64,000 nt of DNA from Paludibaculum fermentans_A (GTDB lineage Bacteria > Acidobacteriota > Terriglobia > Bryobacterales > Bryobacteraceae), in assembly GCF_051172195.1 (NCBI RefSeq), contig NZ_JBPJAQ010000001.1, forward strand, positions 1 to 64,000, written 5' to 3'. The stretch's first letter is position 1, and the number at the start of each line of letters is the position of its first letter. The position numbers were made by a program, and so were the translations under genes. The notes under the pieces were generated by a model, which saw only the letters and a list, made by a program, of their open reading frames with translations, was not told where the DNA came from and made no database searches. This document shows, one piece after another, positions 29,915 to 39,593 of this stretch.

Positions 29915-31390
29915 TCAGTCGGCGGCGATTTCGTCGATGCTGCCGACGACGGCCGCATGGGCCTGCAGTTTTCCAGACTCGACCTGGATTCGACGGCCCG
30001 GCCATTCGCCAGCTGGGAACTGCCCCAGTGTTGCCCAGAGGACCTCAGCGAAGGGAGCCAGCAGGTGTACCGTTTTGTCTGAGCCGTAGTCGTGCCAGAC
30101 CTTTACTTCCCCACGTTTGCCGAGCGGAACCGTCACCCACCAGCCGGGCTGATGGCGGACGCTGCTGGTGAACTCCAGTCCGTCGACGCGCAGGCAACTT
30201 CCCTGGAAGCCCATCTCCAGGCAGCTCATTTCCAGGGCGGCCCAGTAGTCGCCGGCGGAGCGGGCCGATTCGAGCCGCAGCCTGGCAGAGCGCAGGGCAA
30301 GTTCAGCGTTGAGGACGCGCCGGAATGACCCGCGGAAGAGGAGGCGGCTGGCCATATTCAGCTCGACGTACCCGAGGCTCTGGATGCCTACCCAGGCGAC
30401 CACACAGAAGAGGACCAGGACCAGGCCGGCGAAGGGATTGGTACTGGTGCTGCCGATGAGGGCGCAGCCTGCCCCGACGCCGGCCGCGCCATAGAGGACC
30501 AGCACCGCACGACGCGTCGTCATACCCATGTCCAACAATTTGTGGTGAATATGCCCTCGATCTGCGCCGAATATCGGCTGATTTCTCAGAAACCGTCGGA
30601 CGATTGCCAGACTGGTGTCCAACAGCGGGACGGCGAAGGCCATCAGGGGTGCGGTGATACCGAGGATCGTGGCGGCCTTCTGGCTCCAGAGGATGCCGTA
30701 ACAGCCGAGCAGGAAGCCGATGGTGTAGCTGCCGCTATCACCCAGAAAGATGGAGGCGGGATTGAAGTTGTAGCGAAGGAAGCCCGCCATGGCGCCGGCA
30801 AGTGGAACTGTGGCGAGCACGAGGGCGTAATTGCCCTGCATGAGGCCGGCCGCCAGGGTGGTCAGGGTTGCGAACAAGCCGACGCCTGTCGCCAATCCGT
30901 CAACGCCGTCGATGAGGTTGAAGGCGTTGGTACAAAACACGAGCCAGAAGAGCGTCACGGGGATGCTCCACCACCACGTTTCAAGTCCGCGGCCGTGGAG
31001 GGCCATTACCCTGACTCCGCCCCAGAACGCGAGGCCAGCGGCTGCAAACTGCAAAGCGAATTTCGGCCACGGCTTCATACCGCGGAGGTCGTCGTAGAGA
31101 CCCACGGCAAAGATCAGACCCGCCGCAGGCAACAACCGGATCACTTGAGACAGTTCGTTCCAGACGAGGGCGCCTCCATGGAATCGCAAGAGGAGGAGTG
31201 CGCAGAAGGCGACCAGATAGCCGAAGGCAATCGCGATGCCGCCGACGCGTGGTATGGCCTGTGTATGGATTTTGCGCCCACCAGTGGGCGAGTCCACCAT
31301 GCCGTTGCGCCGGAAGACATCCCGCACCACCGGAGTGGTGAGCAGCGCAACGAGAAACGACACGACTGCCAGGAAAAGGATGGAGTACAT
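29915..31390 (-). CDS. WecA/MraY-like polyprenyl-phosphate glycosyl-1-phosphate transferase with C-terminal extension
   Basis: The protein is 491 residues. About 10 membrane segments lie in the first 340 residues. Motifs are RKIHTQAIPRVGG (39-51), YDDLRG (D100/D101), NAFNLIDGVDGLA, FLGDSGSY and RGHIHHKL, matching the family that loads a sugar phosphate on undecaprenyl phosphate to start repeat-unit assembly. A soluble C-terminal region of roughly 140 residues goes beyond the usual WecA length and matches nothing I recognise. No clear ribosome binding site precedes the ATG at 31390, where there is an A-run. Confidence 0.9.
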   Translation of the reverse strand: MYSILFLAVVSFLVALLTTPVVRDVFRRNGMVDSPTGGRKIHTQAIPRVGGIAIAFGYLVAFCALLLLRFHGGALVWNELSQVIRLLPAAGLIFAVGLYDDLRGMKPWPKFALQFAAAGLAFWGGVRVMALHGRGLETWWWSIPVTLFWLVFCTNAFNLIDGVDGLATGVGLFATLTTLAAGLMQGNYALVLATVPLAGAMAGFLRYNFNPASIFLGDSGSYTIGFLLGCYGILWSQKAATILGITAPLMAFAVPLLDTSLAIVRRFLRNQPIFGADRGHIHHKLLDMGMTTRRAVLVLYGAAGVGAGCALIGSTSTNPFAGLVLVLFCVVAWVGIQSLGYVELNMASRLLFRGSFRRVLNAELALRSARLRLESARSAGDYWAALEMSCLEMGFQGSCLRVDGLEFTSSVRHQPGWWVTVPLGKRGEVKVWHDYGSDKTVHLLAPFAEVLWATLGQFPAGEWPGRRIQVESGKLQAHAAVVGSIDEIAAD

Positions 31391-31467
31391 TTTTTTGAAG
31401 GGACACCGCGTGTGGAGTGCCGCGCGGGTCTCCTCCGAGGCGCGGCTGCCGGTCAGTCCCTAAAAAA

Positions 31468-31496
31468 ACTATAACCTAAAAATTCGTAAATGAACC
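31468..31496 (-). promoter_or_regulatory. Candidate internal promoter before the WecA-like gene
   Basis: The AT-rich stretch 31461-31500 holds TATAGT (31468-31473, minus strand). Its -35 counterpart GGTTCA (31491-31496) is poor but has 17-base spacing. The surrounding 31391-31644 gap contains no gene. Confidence 0.3.
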
Positions 31497-31644
31497 CAGT
31501 AAATCGGATGAACCGGCATTGGATTTCACATTAATTCCAGCGTGCGTCTGTCACCTGCGTGACGCTCGTCATGCCTGTGCAGGCAAGGGCCAAATATCAT
31601 TGCAGCAGCGGCAGGAATTCATGCAATCGTCAACGGACGGCGAG

Positions 31645-32892
31645 TCATGCGAGCTCTTCCGGTTCGGCCACCGCGCTCATGGATTTTCGCCGTTCGGCCT
31701 CTGCCCGAATACCAGCTTTCACAGGTAACCCGAGGTAATCGAGAATACGGGTCACGCCGATGGGCAGATCGTAGTTGCGCTCGAACGCCGAGCGGGCTCG
31801 ACGTCCGGCGGCCTCCACTTCCTCAGGATTCCTCTGTAGCCATACGAGCAACGAGGCGAGCGACCGCGAATCGCCCGGATCGACCTGCCAGCCCACACGA
31901 TGCTCCGCGATGATTCTGGCCGGCGTGGCGGCTGCAGGCCCGACAAACAGGAGGGGGCGGCCGGCTGCGAGAATGCCGTAGGTCTTGCTGGGTACGACGG
32001 TCCCGCAGGTCTCCGGGATCTGCGTCACGAGGCCGATGTCACCCGCGCCGAAGGCAGTGCGAAGATCATTGCGCGCCGCATAGCCGCTGAACTGCACATT
32101 TGAGAACCGCTCCTGAGCCCAGTTCCGCAGGGCGCCCATGCGAGGTCCGCCACCGCTGAAACGGAAACGGTACCGCTGTGTGAATTCAGGATCTTCAGCG
32201 GCGAGCGCCTCGACCGCCCGCTGAAAGGTGTCAAAATCGTGAGCCAACCCGGCGTTGCCGGAGTAGAAGACCTTCAGACGTCCGTCGCGAGCAAACTCCA
32301 TGGGCTGGATCGCGGCGCCATCGGCCCAGTTATCCGCCTCAAAGAGAAGCGACCGGGGGATGCCGCGAGCCACCAGACGGTCCGCCATACATGGGCCCAA
32401 GACAAGGATGCCGTCGGCCCGCAAGCGTGGGCCATCGGCGATCCAGCCGACGAGGCAATCGAATGCGCCGCCAGCCCGGAAGAGTCCAAGGGAGGTGGCC
32501 ACATCCGGGTAGACATCCATCTCCCAGAGATAGTGACGGGATCCACGGAGGCGTTGCGCGGCCCAGCCGATGAGCCCCAACAGCGGAGGCGTTGTCATCG
32601 TAACAACGACGTCGGCGCGCGGCCCTGAGAGCAGTCTCCACGCCGCACCGGCATAGAAGCCGGCATAGCTGGCCAGCTTCTGGAGCTTGCCGTGGCCAAA
32701 GCGCGAAGTCCCGACGCGGGCGACAAGGACACCCTCGGGCGGCAGGCCCGGCATTCCGCCATCAGGCGTATAGCCGCCCGCGGCGCAGACGACGGAAACG
32801 CGGCCATCGACGGCGCGAACCAGATCCGTGAGAATCTGGCTCGTCGCCGCCTCATCAGGCCAGAAGAACTGATTGGCAAATCGAATATTCAT
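31645..32892 (-). CDS. Glycosyltransferase family 4-like, WbuB type
   Basis: This 415-residue retaining glycosyltransferase has a GT-B fold. The start MNIRFANQFFWPDE is typical of the WbuB/FnlA-linked group (MKIL..NQYF.PD). The N-terminal half has VVVTMTTPPLLGLIG, and the C-terminal half has a VFYSGNAGLAHDF segment and TYGILAAGRPLLFVGP (nucleotide-sugar binding). ATG at 32892 is chosen over 32961 for this reason. The sugar specificity cannot be read. Confidence 0.85.
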   Translation of the reverse strand: MNIRFANQFFWPDEAATSQILTDLVRAVDGRVSVVCAAGGYTPDGGMPGLPPEGVLVARVGTSRFGHGKLQKLASYAGFYAGAAWRLLSGPRADVVVTMTTPPLLGLIGWAAQRLRGSRHYLWEMDVYPDVATSLGLFRAGGAFDCLVGWIADGPRLRADGILVLGPCMADRLVARGIPRSLLFEADNWADGAAIQPMEFARDGRLKVFYSGNAGLAHDFDTFQRAVEALAAEDPEFTQRYRFRFSGGGPRMGALRNWAQERFSNVQFSGYAARNDLRTAFGAGDIGLVTQIPETCGTVVPSKTYGILAAGRPLLFVGPAAATPARIIAEHRVGWQVDPGDSRSLASLLVWLQRNPEEVEAAGRRARSAFERNYDLPIGVTRILDYLGLPVKAGIRAEAERRKSMSAVAEPEELA

Positions 32893-32984
32893 GTGAGGCC
32901 GCCCGTAGAAGGGCTCGTTTGGGCACACGGAGACCGCCCTGTCCGACAAGGGGGAATGCACACGCTCATCAGTGGACGAAGGGA

Positions 32985-33605
32985 CTACTCGCCAAAGACA
33001 ACGACAGTCGTTTCCTGGACGAAGAAAGAACCTGGCGCGTAGCCGGGAAAGCGGAATGTTTTGGCACCAGTGAGGCGGCCGAGGTCTTTGTCCATTTCAA
33101 GCAGGTCTCCGCCGTGGCGGTCTTTGTCGGTGTTGTCGACGATGGCCACGAGGCCAGGACGACGGCGTTCCAGAAGTTGCCGGTAGCAGGCCAGGCGATG
33201 GGCACCATCGACGGTGATGAAGTTGAAATAGGCGGGATCGAAATCACCGATCTTCCGGACGTAATCCAACCCCGTCAAGTGGTAGAGGGAGCCGCGCTGC
33301 AGGCGCTTGCGGACGATATCGGCCCAGACCTGATTGTCCTCGACGGCATGGACCTCGCAGCCCTGCTGATCCCACCAGAGGGTGGACATGCCGCTGCCCC
33401 ATTCGAAGACCCTGGCGCCCGGTTTCACCTTGTCCTTCAAGAATCGAAATGCGCCGCTTGTGATCCAGGGACGCACGACAAGGTGCGACAAGCAGATGCG
33501 GCTGATCGCTGTGCTCAGGGCGAAGCCGGCGTCGCCGACATCCCGGATTGAGCGGACACCCAATTGACCTTTTTCATCGAAAACCCGTCTCCGTAGATTG
33601 AGCAC
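32985..33605 (-). CDS. Class I SAM-dependent methyltransferase-like protein
   Basis: This 206-residue protein has the SAM-binding motif VFEWGSGMST followed by VHAVEDN, and a later FNFITVDGAHR segment. It resembles methyltransferases found in glycan clusters. GTG at 33605 has AAAGGAG 5-8 bases upstream. It sits between two glycosyltransferases and may O-methylate a sugar; the substrate is unknown. Confidence 0.75.
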   Translation of the reverse strand: MLNLRRRVFDEKGQLGVRSIRDVGDAGFALSTAISRICLSHLVVRPWITSGAFRFLKDKVKPGARVFEWGSGMSTLWWDQQGCEVHAVEDNQVWADIVRKRLQRGSLYHLTGLDYVRKIGDFDPAYFNFITVDGAHRLACYRQLLERRRPGLVAIVDNTDKDRHGGDLLEMDKDLGRLTGAKTFRFPGYAPGSFFVQETTVVVFGE

Positions 33606-33709
33606 AGTTTCTCCTTTCCAGCAGGGTTCAGCATTCGCAGGCGAATAGCGAGCCGTGAGCGGACGGCTCCAGGGGACGAACGTCAAAGGGAGGCCGATTG
33701 GATCCGAGA

Positions 33710-34591
33710 CTACTTACTACCACCGCGAACCGGGCTCGGGAGGCCAGCCTGCTTCTCACGAGCCTGTGCCCTTCGTTGACCTTCGAGGAGCAGCGAGTCC
33801 ACCAGGACGCGGTACCACCCGGCCTGAAGGAAGTGATAGATAAAACCAATGGATCCATCCAGAAAGCCGAGCTGAAGAAAATAGCGGAATGACATGTACC
33901 CCAACGCCCGCCAGAGCGGCGGCAGGCGGTAGTACAAGCCGTTCTTGGCCTTGCGGCGGAGCGCGGCCTGGCCGCCGGAGTTCACGGTCTCGGCCGCAGT
34001 GGTCCAAACGTCCAGACACTCGCGCTGGGCATAGGAGACGTGCTTCCGGCTCCAATCGGCGATGTCTTTCGGGATCAGGTGATCGAGTTCGCCCTGTGCT
34101 TTCAGGATGGCGCCCGAATGGACCACCATGTGCTCGTCCATCCAGCGGTTCTCGCAAGTGGCGGCGCCGCGCCTCCAGACCCTGAGCAACCAGACGGGGA
34201 AGGTACCTCCAAAGCGGAGGCGTTTACCGAGGAAGAATGTGCGGCGTGCGATCAGGAATCCATTGACGCCGTCGCCACAGGCCTGGATGGAAGATACAAG
34301 GCTCTGGCGAAGCTCGGGTGTGACGCGCTCATCGGCATCAATCCTGATCATCCAGGCGGCACGTGCCGTCACGTTTTCGATGGCCCAGTTGGTCTGCCTT
34401 GCCTGATTCTCGAAGGGATGGGTGAGCACGACAGCACCGAACGATTCGGCGATTTCGACAGTACGATCGGTACTGCCGGAATCGATGACGAAGACCTCGT
34501 CCGCCAGTCCGCGCAGGCTCTCCAGGCAACCCGGCAAATCGGCTTCCTCATTCTTAGTCAGAATGAGAGCCGCGATGGCTGCTCGACTCAC
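33710..34591 (-). CDS. Glycosyltransferase family 2, WaaE/KdtX-like
   Basis: This 293-residue inverting glycosyltransferase starts ALILTKNEEADLPGCLESL. VIDSGSTDRTVEIAE and IRIDADERVTPEL (DxD-type motif) are present. The C-terminal half resembles lipopolysaccharide-core WaaE proteins, with a hydrophobic segment near MSFRYFLQLGFLDG. The start is GTG, one base after the stop of the acetyltransferase gene, with GAGGTG just upstream. The partner sugar is unknown. Confidence 0.9.
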   Translation of the reverse strand: MSRAAIAALILTKNEEADLPGCLESLRGLADEVFVIDSGSTDRTVEIAESFGAVVLTHPFENQARQTNWAIENVTARAAWMIRIDADERVTPELRQSLVSSIQACGDGVNGFLIARRTFFLGKRLRFGGTFPVWLLRVWRRGAATCENRWMDEHMVVHSGAILKAQGELDHLIPKDIADWSRKHVSYAQRECLDVWTTAAETVNSGGQAALRRKAKNGLYYRLPPLWRALGYMSFRYFLQLGFLDGSIGFIYHFLQAGWYRVLVDSLLLEGQRRAQAREKQAGLPSPVRGGSK

Positions 34592-34592
34592 C

Positions 34593-35207
34593 CTATTTCA
34601 CCTCCGCCCGAAATTCCCGTTTTTTGATAACCCGCGCGGGATTGCCGGCGGCCACAACCCATGCCTCGACGTCCTTGTAGACGGAGGACCGTGCGCCGAT
34701 TACGGCGCCATCGTCGATGGTGACTCCGGCCGCGATGTAGACATCGGCGGCGACCCAGACGCGTTCGCCGAGTTCAATCGGCGCGGGCAGAAGGGGGAGG
34801 GATGGCAAAGTGTAGTCGTGGCCGGCGCCGCATAGATAGCTGTACTGGGAGACCACGGCGAACGCGCCCATGCGGACGCCGCCGACGTTGTAGCAATCGA
34901 CCCGTGGACCAAGGCAGGCGTGATCGCCCATCTCGAGCAGCCAGGGTGCCCAGACGCGGGCGGACGGGTAGACATGGACTCCGGCGCCCAACCTGGCTCC
35001 AAAACATCTGAGCACGAACCGGCGCCATGCGTGCATCACGTTGGGGGTAGGCCGAAAGAGCAGCAGCCAGACCGCGCCCCACAAGGCGCGCAGGCCGCGA
35101 TTGAGCGGACCGTGCGGACTGGGAAACGGATTCTTCGCACTGTGCCTGCGGTCGAGGCGCGGAACTGCGTTTATCTGGGGCAGAGTGTCACTCCCACAAC
35201 AAAGCAT
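34593..35207 (-). CDS. Left-handed beta-helix acetyltransferase, WcaF-like
   Basis: This 204-residue protein has hexapeptide repeats from about residue 75 on: ARVWAPWLLEMGDHACLG, VGGVRMGAFAVVSQYS, GERVWVAADVYIAAGVTI and AGNPARVI. These are typical of WcaF/NodL O-acetyltransferases modifying exopolysaccharide sugars. The start is uncertain: ATG 35207 overlaps the upstream glycosyltransferase by 20 bases, and its first 30 residues are poorly conserved-looking. Confidence 0.85.
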   Translation of the reverse strand: MLCCGSDTLPQINAVPRLDRRHSAKNPFPSPHGPLNRGLRALWGAVWLLLFRPTPNVMHAWRRFVLRCFGARLGAGVHVYPSARVWAPWLLEMGDHACLGPRVDCYNVGGVRMGAFAVVSQYSYLCGAGHDYTLPSLPLLPAPIELGERVWVAADVYIAAGVTIDDGAVIGARSSVYKDVEAWVVAAGNPARVIKKREFRAEVK

Positions 35208-36330
35208 CCGGACGAGGGCCACGGCCTAGCACCCACTCGTAGACCGACAGCATGCTGGCGGCGACTTTCTCCCAACTGAACTGCCTCCTGACCAGGCTGC
35301 GGCCATTTTCACCCATAGCGCGCAACTGCGCTTCAGGCGCCTTGAATAACACGGACAACTGCGCGGCAATGCTCTCAGGCGAAGGCTCGAGGCGAAGCGC
35401 GGCTCCGGCTTCGAAGCCGCTAGGCAGGTTGCAGTGGTCCGTCATTAGCACGGGCAAGCCGTGGGCCCAAGCCTCCAGAACGGTCATCGGCAAGCCTTCG
35501 CTGATACTGGGCAGGATGAATGCATCGGCCGCTCGCAGGGTGGACAGTTTGAGCTCAGCGAATTGCGGACCGGCAAACTCAACTCCGGCGGAGATGCCCA
35601 GCGCATGGGCGAGTGACTGCAGGACCTGGTCATGACCATCCTGACTCCAGCCGGCGATGACCAGCCGCCAGCTGGAGGATTCGCCGAGTCCGCGGGCGAG
35701 GGCCCAGCCGCGCAGCAAGGCCTCGATGCCTTTCTTGGGATGCAACCGACCGAGATAGAGGAGAACCCGTGTGCCGGCGGGCATGAGGGCCTGCCAAGGG
35801 GCGGACATGACGGGCGCGGTCGAAGGCGGTTCGACGCCATTGGGTATCACACAGATGGGGTTCCGCAGGCCGCAGGCGCGGAATGCTTCGGCTTCCTGCT
35901 GGTTCAGGGCGTGCAGGCATGCGGCTTCCCGCAGATTGCGGCTTTCGTAAAGCTTGCGGGCCAGCCATTTCTTCCAATGCGAATTGCGGAGGGCCCAGCC
36001 ATCCAGCATGCCGTGAGGGGAGACGAGCCGCGGCCGGCGCCATCTCATGGCCAGGACGGAAGGGTACATCCAGAGGCCGTGGGCATGCAGGATGTCGACA
36101 TCGCTGGCTGCCACCTGGCGGCCGAGATCGGGCGAATAGCCGAACGCCCTGGGGCCACGCACTCCGCAGACCACGGTAGGCAATCCACCGCCGATGGGAC
36201 GCCCGGCATCCATCAGGCCGAATGCCTTTACCTCCTGTGTGCGCTGGAGGTGCTTACCCAGGAAGTAGACGGCTTCAGAGATGCCGCCTCCGCCAGTGGA
36301 AAGAGACGCGGTCAACAGTCCGATCTTCAT
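35188..36330 (-). CDS. Glycosyltransferase family 4
   Basis: This 380-residue GT-B enzyme opens MKIGLLTASLSTGGGG. It has VDILHAHGLWMYPS, VIPNGVEPP, LYLGRLHPKKGIEALL and PSISEGLPMTVLEAWAHGLPV (the E-x7-E region). The ATG overlaps the stop of the preceding gene (ATGA), so they are coupled. A frame extending to 36447 is not used. It adds a hexose-type residue; specificity is unknown. Confidence 0.92.
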   Translation of the reverse strand: MKIGLLTASLSTGGGGISEAVYFLGKHLQRTQEVKAFGLMDAGRPIGGGLPTVVCGVRGPRAFGYSPDLGRQVAASDVDILHAHGLWMYPSVLAMRWRRPRLVSPHGMLDGWALRNSHWKKWLARKLYESRNLREAACLHALNQQEAEAFRACGLRNPICVIPNGVEPPSTAPVMSAPWQALMPAGTRVLLYLGRLHPKKGIEALLRGWALARGLGESSSWRLVIAGWSQDGHDQVLQSLAHALGISAGVEFAGPQFAELKLSTLRAADAFILPSISEGLPMTVLEAWAHGLPVLMTDHCNLPSGFEAGAALRLEPSPESIAAQLSVLFKAPEAQLRAMGENGRSLVRRQFSWEKVAASMLSVYEWVLGRGPRPDALLWE

Positions 36331-37547
36331 CGAAGTGCCAGCACGCGAAGCAGGATCCAGTCGACCATACGAGCCTTGCTGCGAGGTTTTCCCATTGCAA
36401 CGAGAACTGCGCGGCGGAGGGCGCTGCCAAAGCCCTGGGGCGACCAAGCGGCAATGATCTCAGCGCTGGCGCGGCCCATGGCGGTGAGATCCTCACCCGC
36501 CGCGGTGATGCGCTGCATCAGGCGGGCGAGTTCCGACGCCTGCGTGGCATCGAAGGTCCAGCCGTTTACTCCCTCTCGAACAAGATCGGGGGCGCAGCCG
36601 CATTGCCGGGAGACGAGCACGGGTTTGCCGGCGGCCATCGCCTCATTCACAACCAACCCCCATTGTTCGGTGGTGCTGGCATGGATGAATGCTCCGGCAT
36701 TCTGATACCAGCGTGGGAGGTCCGAATAGCCAACGGCCCCCGGAAGGAGCACCTGCTCACTCAGGCCGTACGCCTGGATCTGCTGCATCAGTTTCGGCTT
36801 CAGCTCGCCATCTCCGGCGATTACCAGCTTCCAAGGGTCGGTGGTCATCCTGGCGTAGGAGTGGTAGGCGTCGATCAGCAGTGGAAGGTTTTTCTTCGTC
36901 TCGAAGCGGGCGCATGCCAGGAAATACCGCTGGTTGATACCGCCGACGGGTGTGGACACGGCACTCACCTGGAAGTGATCGTTGTCGACAACATTGTGGC
37001 CAGTGACAATCCGATCCTCGGCCATGTTTAGCGTCCTTGCATACTCCGCGTGGCGGATGCCACCCACGAAGGCACTACCACCAAGCCCGAGGAGCCGCGC
37101 CTTGACCCACTCTTTCCAACCGCTCCGCTCGGCATCTTCGCGGGTGCTCTCCGAAACAATGACGGCGGCGGCACCGCGTGCGACGCACCAGGCGAGCGCG
37201 GCAGCAGATCCCTTCAAGCCCCAGCCCGGTACGCAAACGGCTTCCGGCCGAACATGTTCCAGTACGGCCCAAAGCCTGGCCCACAATTCGCGGGGTGTGA
37301 GCGACTGTATGCGCCGGCCGGGAAACAAGACATGGCGCTGGAAGGCCTCATCCACGCCCTCGTCGCACTGGAGCGCCCGGAAGTCGTTGACGTTGGAGTA
37401 GCTGACATAGTGCATCTCCAGGCCGCCGCATCGCACCGCGGCGTTCAGCCTGGCGATGTGATAGGGGGTCAATGTGAGGCCAACCCAGCAGACACGAATC
37501 GGGCGGCTGCCGGCCGCGTTATCGGGCTCATCCTTGAATCGAGGCAA
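36327..37547 (-). CDS. Glycosyltransferase family 4
   Basis: This 406-residue GT-B protein has VCWVGLTLTPYHIARLNA near the start. FLACARFETKKNLPLLIDAY, KLVIAGDGELKPKL and HASTTEQWGLVVNEAMAAGKPVL follow in the C-terminal domain. TTG at 37547 is accepted because GGAG lies 7 bases upstream; this places the first 20 bases inside the previous gene. A GTG at 37493 is an alternative. Confidence 0.88.
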   Translation of the reverse strand: MPRFKDEPDNAAGSRPIRVCWVGLTLTPYHIARLNAAVRCGGLEMHYVSYSNVNDFRALQCDEGVDEAFQRHVLFPGRRIQSLTPRELWARLWAVLEHVRPEAVCVPGWGLKGSAAALAWCVARGAAAVIVSESTREDAERSGWKEWVKARLLGLGGSAFVGGIRHAEYARTLNMAEDRIVTGHNVVDNDHFQVSAVSTPVGGINQRYFLACARFETKKNLPLLIDAYHSYARMTTDPWKLVIAGDGELKPKLMQQIQAYGLSEQVLLPGAVGYSDLPRWYQNAGAFIHASTTEQWGLVVNEAMAAGKPVLVSRQCGCAPDLVREGVNGWTFDATQASELARLMQRITAAGEDLTAMGRASAEIIAAWSPQGFGSALRRAVLVAMGKPRSKARMVDWILLRVLALR

Positions 37548-38637
37548 TTACTTTCTCCAGGCAGGCGAGTTCCACCGATGGGTTACAGAGCTCCTTGAGG
37601 CGCGCGCGCATCGTTTCCACCATGCGGGTGCCCACTTCTGGGCGTTCCAGCAATTCGGCCGTTCTGTCAGCCAACCAATCCGTATCGTGGCGGTCCAGCA
37701 GGTATCCGCACTCGTCGGGAGTGACCATTTCGGCCAAGCCACCGTTGATCACCGAAGCGACCGTTGGCACGCCGGCCGCCAGGGCTTCAATGGGTGTGCG
37801 CCCCAGGGCGTCCCAGTCGGTATTGAATAGCAGGACGTCCAGCGACTGATAGAACGGCCCGAGATCCTGTTGCCAGCCGAGCCAGCGCACGCGGTCGCTG
37901 ATACCGAGATCCACGGCCTGACGCTGAAGTTCAGCGCGCAGCGGACCGTCGCCGGCGATGAGGAAGACGATGTCAGGGAACCGGCCTGAGAGTTTCTGCG
38001 CTGTTTCGAGGAATACATCAAACCGTTTCCGGGGAATCAGCCAGCCGGCGTTGCCGACAACCCGGGCTGACAAGGGAATGCCCAGGGACTCCCTGGCCAG
38101 CCTGCGCTGGGAGGCAGGTGGCAACTCCTCCACGTCGAAGTGATTGGGCACGACTCCGCTCATCGCCTCAATGCGGGGATAGATGCGGATGGCTTCCTGC
38201 CGGATGAATTGAGTAGGGAATGTCACATACTGGAATACCTTGGAGGCGAGCAGGTAGAGGAGATACCAGCTGAGCCGCGGCTTGACGCCGGTGTGATGAA
38301 AGTGGACGCCAAGGATCCTCCGGCCTTTGCAGATCAGGCCCAAGGCAAGCATGGCTGAGACGTTTGGTCCATGCATGAAAATGGCGTCCGCCGGCAAGGC
38401 TCGAAACTCACGCCACATGGCCGGGATGCTTTTCCAGCCCCAGCGTCCGCGATATTGAAGGCCGGACGCCGGAATACCTTCCGCCGCCAACCGTGACGAC
38501 AAGGCACCCAGCGGGTTGAGGGAGACAAGGCGCACGTTGTGGCCACGCGCTTTCAGCGCGCTCATGCGGGCGAGGGTACTCATCTCCATGCCCCCAAGGT
38601 TTGTGCATTGAAGAATATGAAGAACCCGCACGATCAC
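37528..38637 (-). CDS. Glycosyltransferase family 4
   Basis: This 369-residue GT-B protein begins VRVLHILQCTNLGGMEMS. It has VVGNAGWLIPRKRFDVFLE, FLIAGDGPLRAELQ and TDWDALGRTPIEALAAGVPTVAS. The GTG start overlaps the stop of the FkbM gene (GTGA). It is probably one of the repeat-unit elongation enzymes. Confidence 0.92.
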   Translation of the reverse strand: MIVRVLHILQCTNLGGMEMSTLARMSALKARGHNVRLVSLNPLGALSSRLAAEGIPASGLQYRGRWGWKSIPAMWREFRALPADAIFMHGPNVSAMLALGLICKGRRILGVHFHHTGVKPRLSWYLLYLLASKVFQYVTFPTQFIRQEAIRIYPRIEAMSGVVPNHFDVEELPPASQRRLARESLGIPLSARVVGNAGWLIPRKRFDVFLETAQKLSGRFPDIVFLIAGDGPLRAELQRQAVDLGISDRVRWLGWQQDLGPFYQSLDVLLFNTDWDALGRTPIEALAAGVPTVASVINGGLAEMVTPDECGYLLDRHDTDWLADRTAELLERPEVGTRMVETMRARLKELCNPSVELACLEKVIASIQG

Positions 38638-39566
38638 ATCTCCCCTTGACCGTAATCGCCGAGAAAGGCCGCGCTCGACTGGGAGACCAGCACGACATCG
38701 GTCTGGTTGCGGCGGTCAATGGGCCCTGTCCGAAAGCTGTATTCGCGACCGCGAAAGGGATGGCGCATCAGTGTGGGATGGAGAACGCGATAACCCAGGC
38801 GCGCCACCAATTCCTCGAGTTGGTCCACAGAGTCTCCAACCAGGGCCATCCACTCCGGTGTCACTTCGAGGCTGACTACTATGTTTGGCCGTTCCAGTAC
38901 CTGGAGCATGCCTCGCAGCACCTTCAGCTCGAAGCCCTCGACATCGATCTTGATGAGGACACGGCGGCGACGCAGCAAGTCTTCCTCGATCAGGTCCGAT
39001 GTTCGTTCGACCTTCACTTCGATCTGATGCTGACCATGCCCGTGATTCACCAGCGAATAGGTACCGCTGTGGAGTTGATCACCGTGGATGCGCATCACGC
39101 TGGCGGTCTCTCCGGCGCCAGCGTTTTTCGTGATGACGTTCTTGCGGTGGTTCAAAGCGGTGTGCAACTGGAGAGTCTGAAAGGTCTCCGGATTGGGCTC
39201 GATGGCGAGCACTTTCCCGGAGACACCGACGCGCGAGCTGCCTTTCAACGTATGGATGCCGACATTTGCGCCGATGTCGATGAAGGCATCGCCAGCATCG
39301 AGCACCCGCTCAATCAGCACATGGTTGAAAGAATCGTAGTAGCGAGCGGGGTAGTAGTACCAGCGTCCGCCCCAGTCCGCCAAATCCACCGAGATGTGCG
39401 CACCCAGGCGCTTGTCGTAGAAGACCCGGTATCGCCTGGAGGCATTGTGCCAACGCCGGTCATCCTGGCGTCCTCCGCCGAGTGCAGTCAGCAGCCTGAT
39501 CTGCCCCAAGGGAAGCCGGGAAATCATAGGCCGCGCCAAATCGCATGCTACTTCACTCAGGAACAT
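38634..39566 (-). CDS. FkbM family methyltransferase
   Basis: This 310-residue SAM-dependent methyltransferase has the motif AFIDIGANVGIHTL (about 93-106). VLAIEPNPETFQTLQLH and KIDVEGFELKVLRGM also match FkbM. Family members O-methylate sugars or polyketides, and here modification of the polysaccharide is likely. A second FkbM gene is at 52068. Confidence 0.9.
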   Translation of the reverse strand: MFLSEVACDLARPMISRLPLGQIRLLTALGGGRQDDRRWHNASRRYRVFYDKRLGAHISVDLADWGGRWYYYPARYYDSFNHVLIERVLDAGDAFIDIGANVGIHTLKGSSRVGVSGKVLAIEPNPETFQTLQLHTALNHRKNVITKNAGAGETASVMRIHGDQLHSGTYSLVNHGHGQHQIEVKVERTSDLIEEDLLRRRRVLIKIDVEGFELKVLRGMLQVLERPNIVVSLEVTPEWMALVGDSVDQLEELVARLGYRVLHPTLMRHPFRGREYSFRTGPIDRRNQTDVVLVSQSSAAFLGDYGQGEM

Positions 39567-39593
39567 TCATCGCCTCGCAATCCGTATGCTCAA

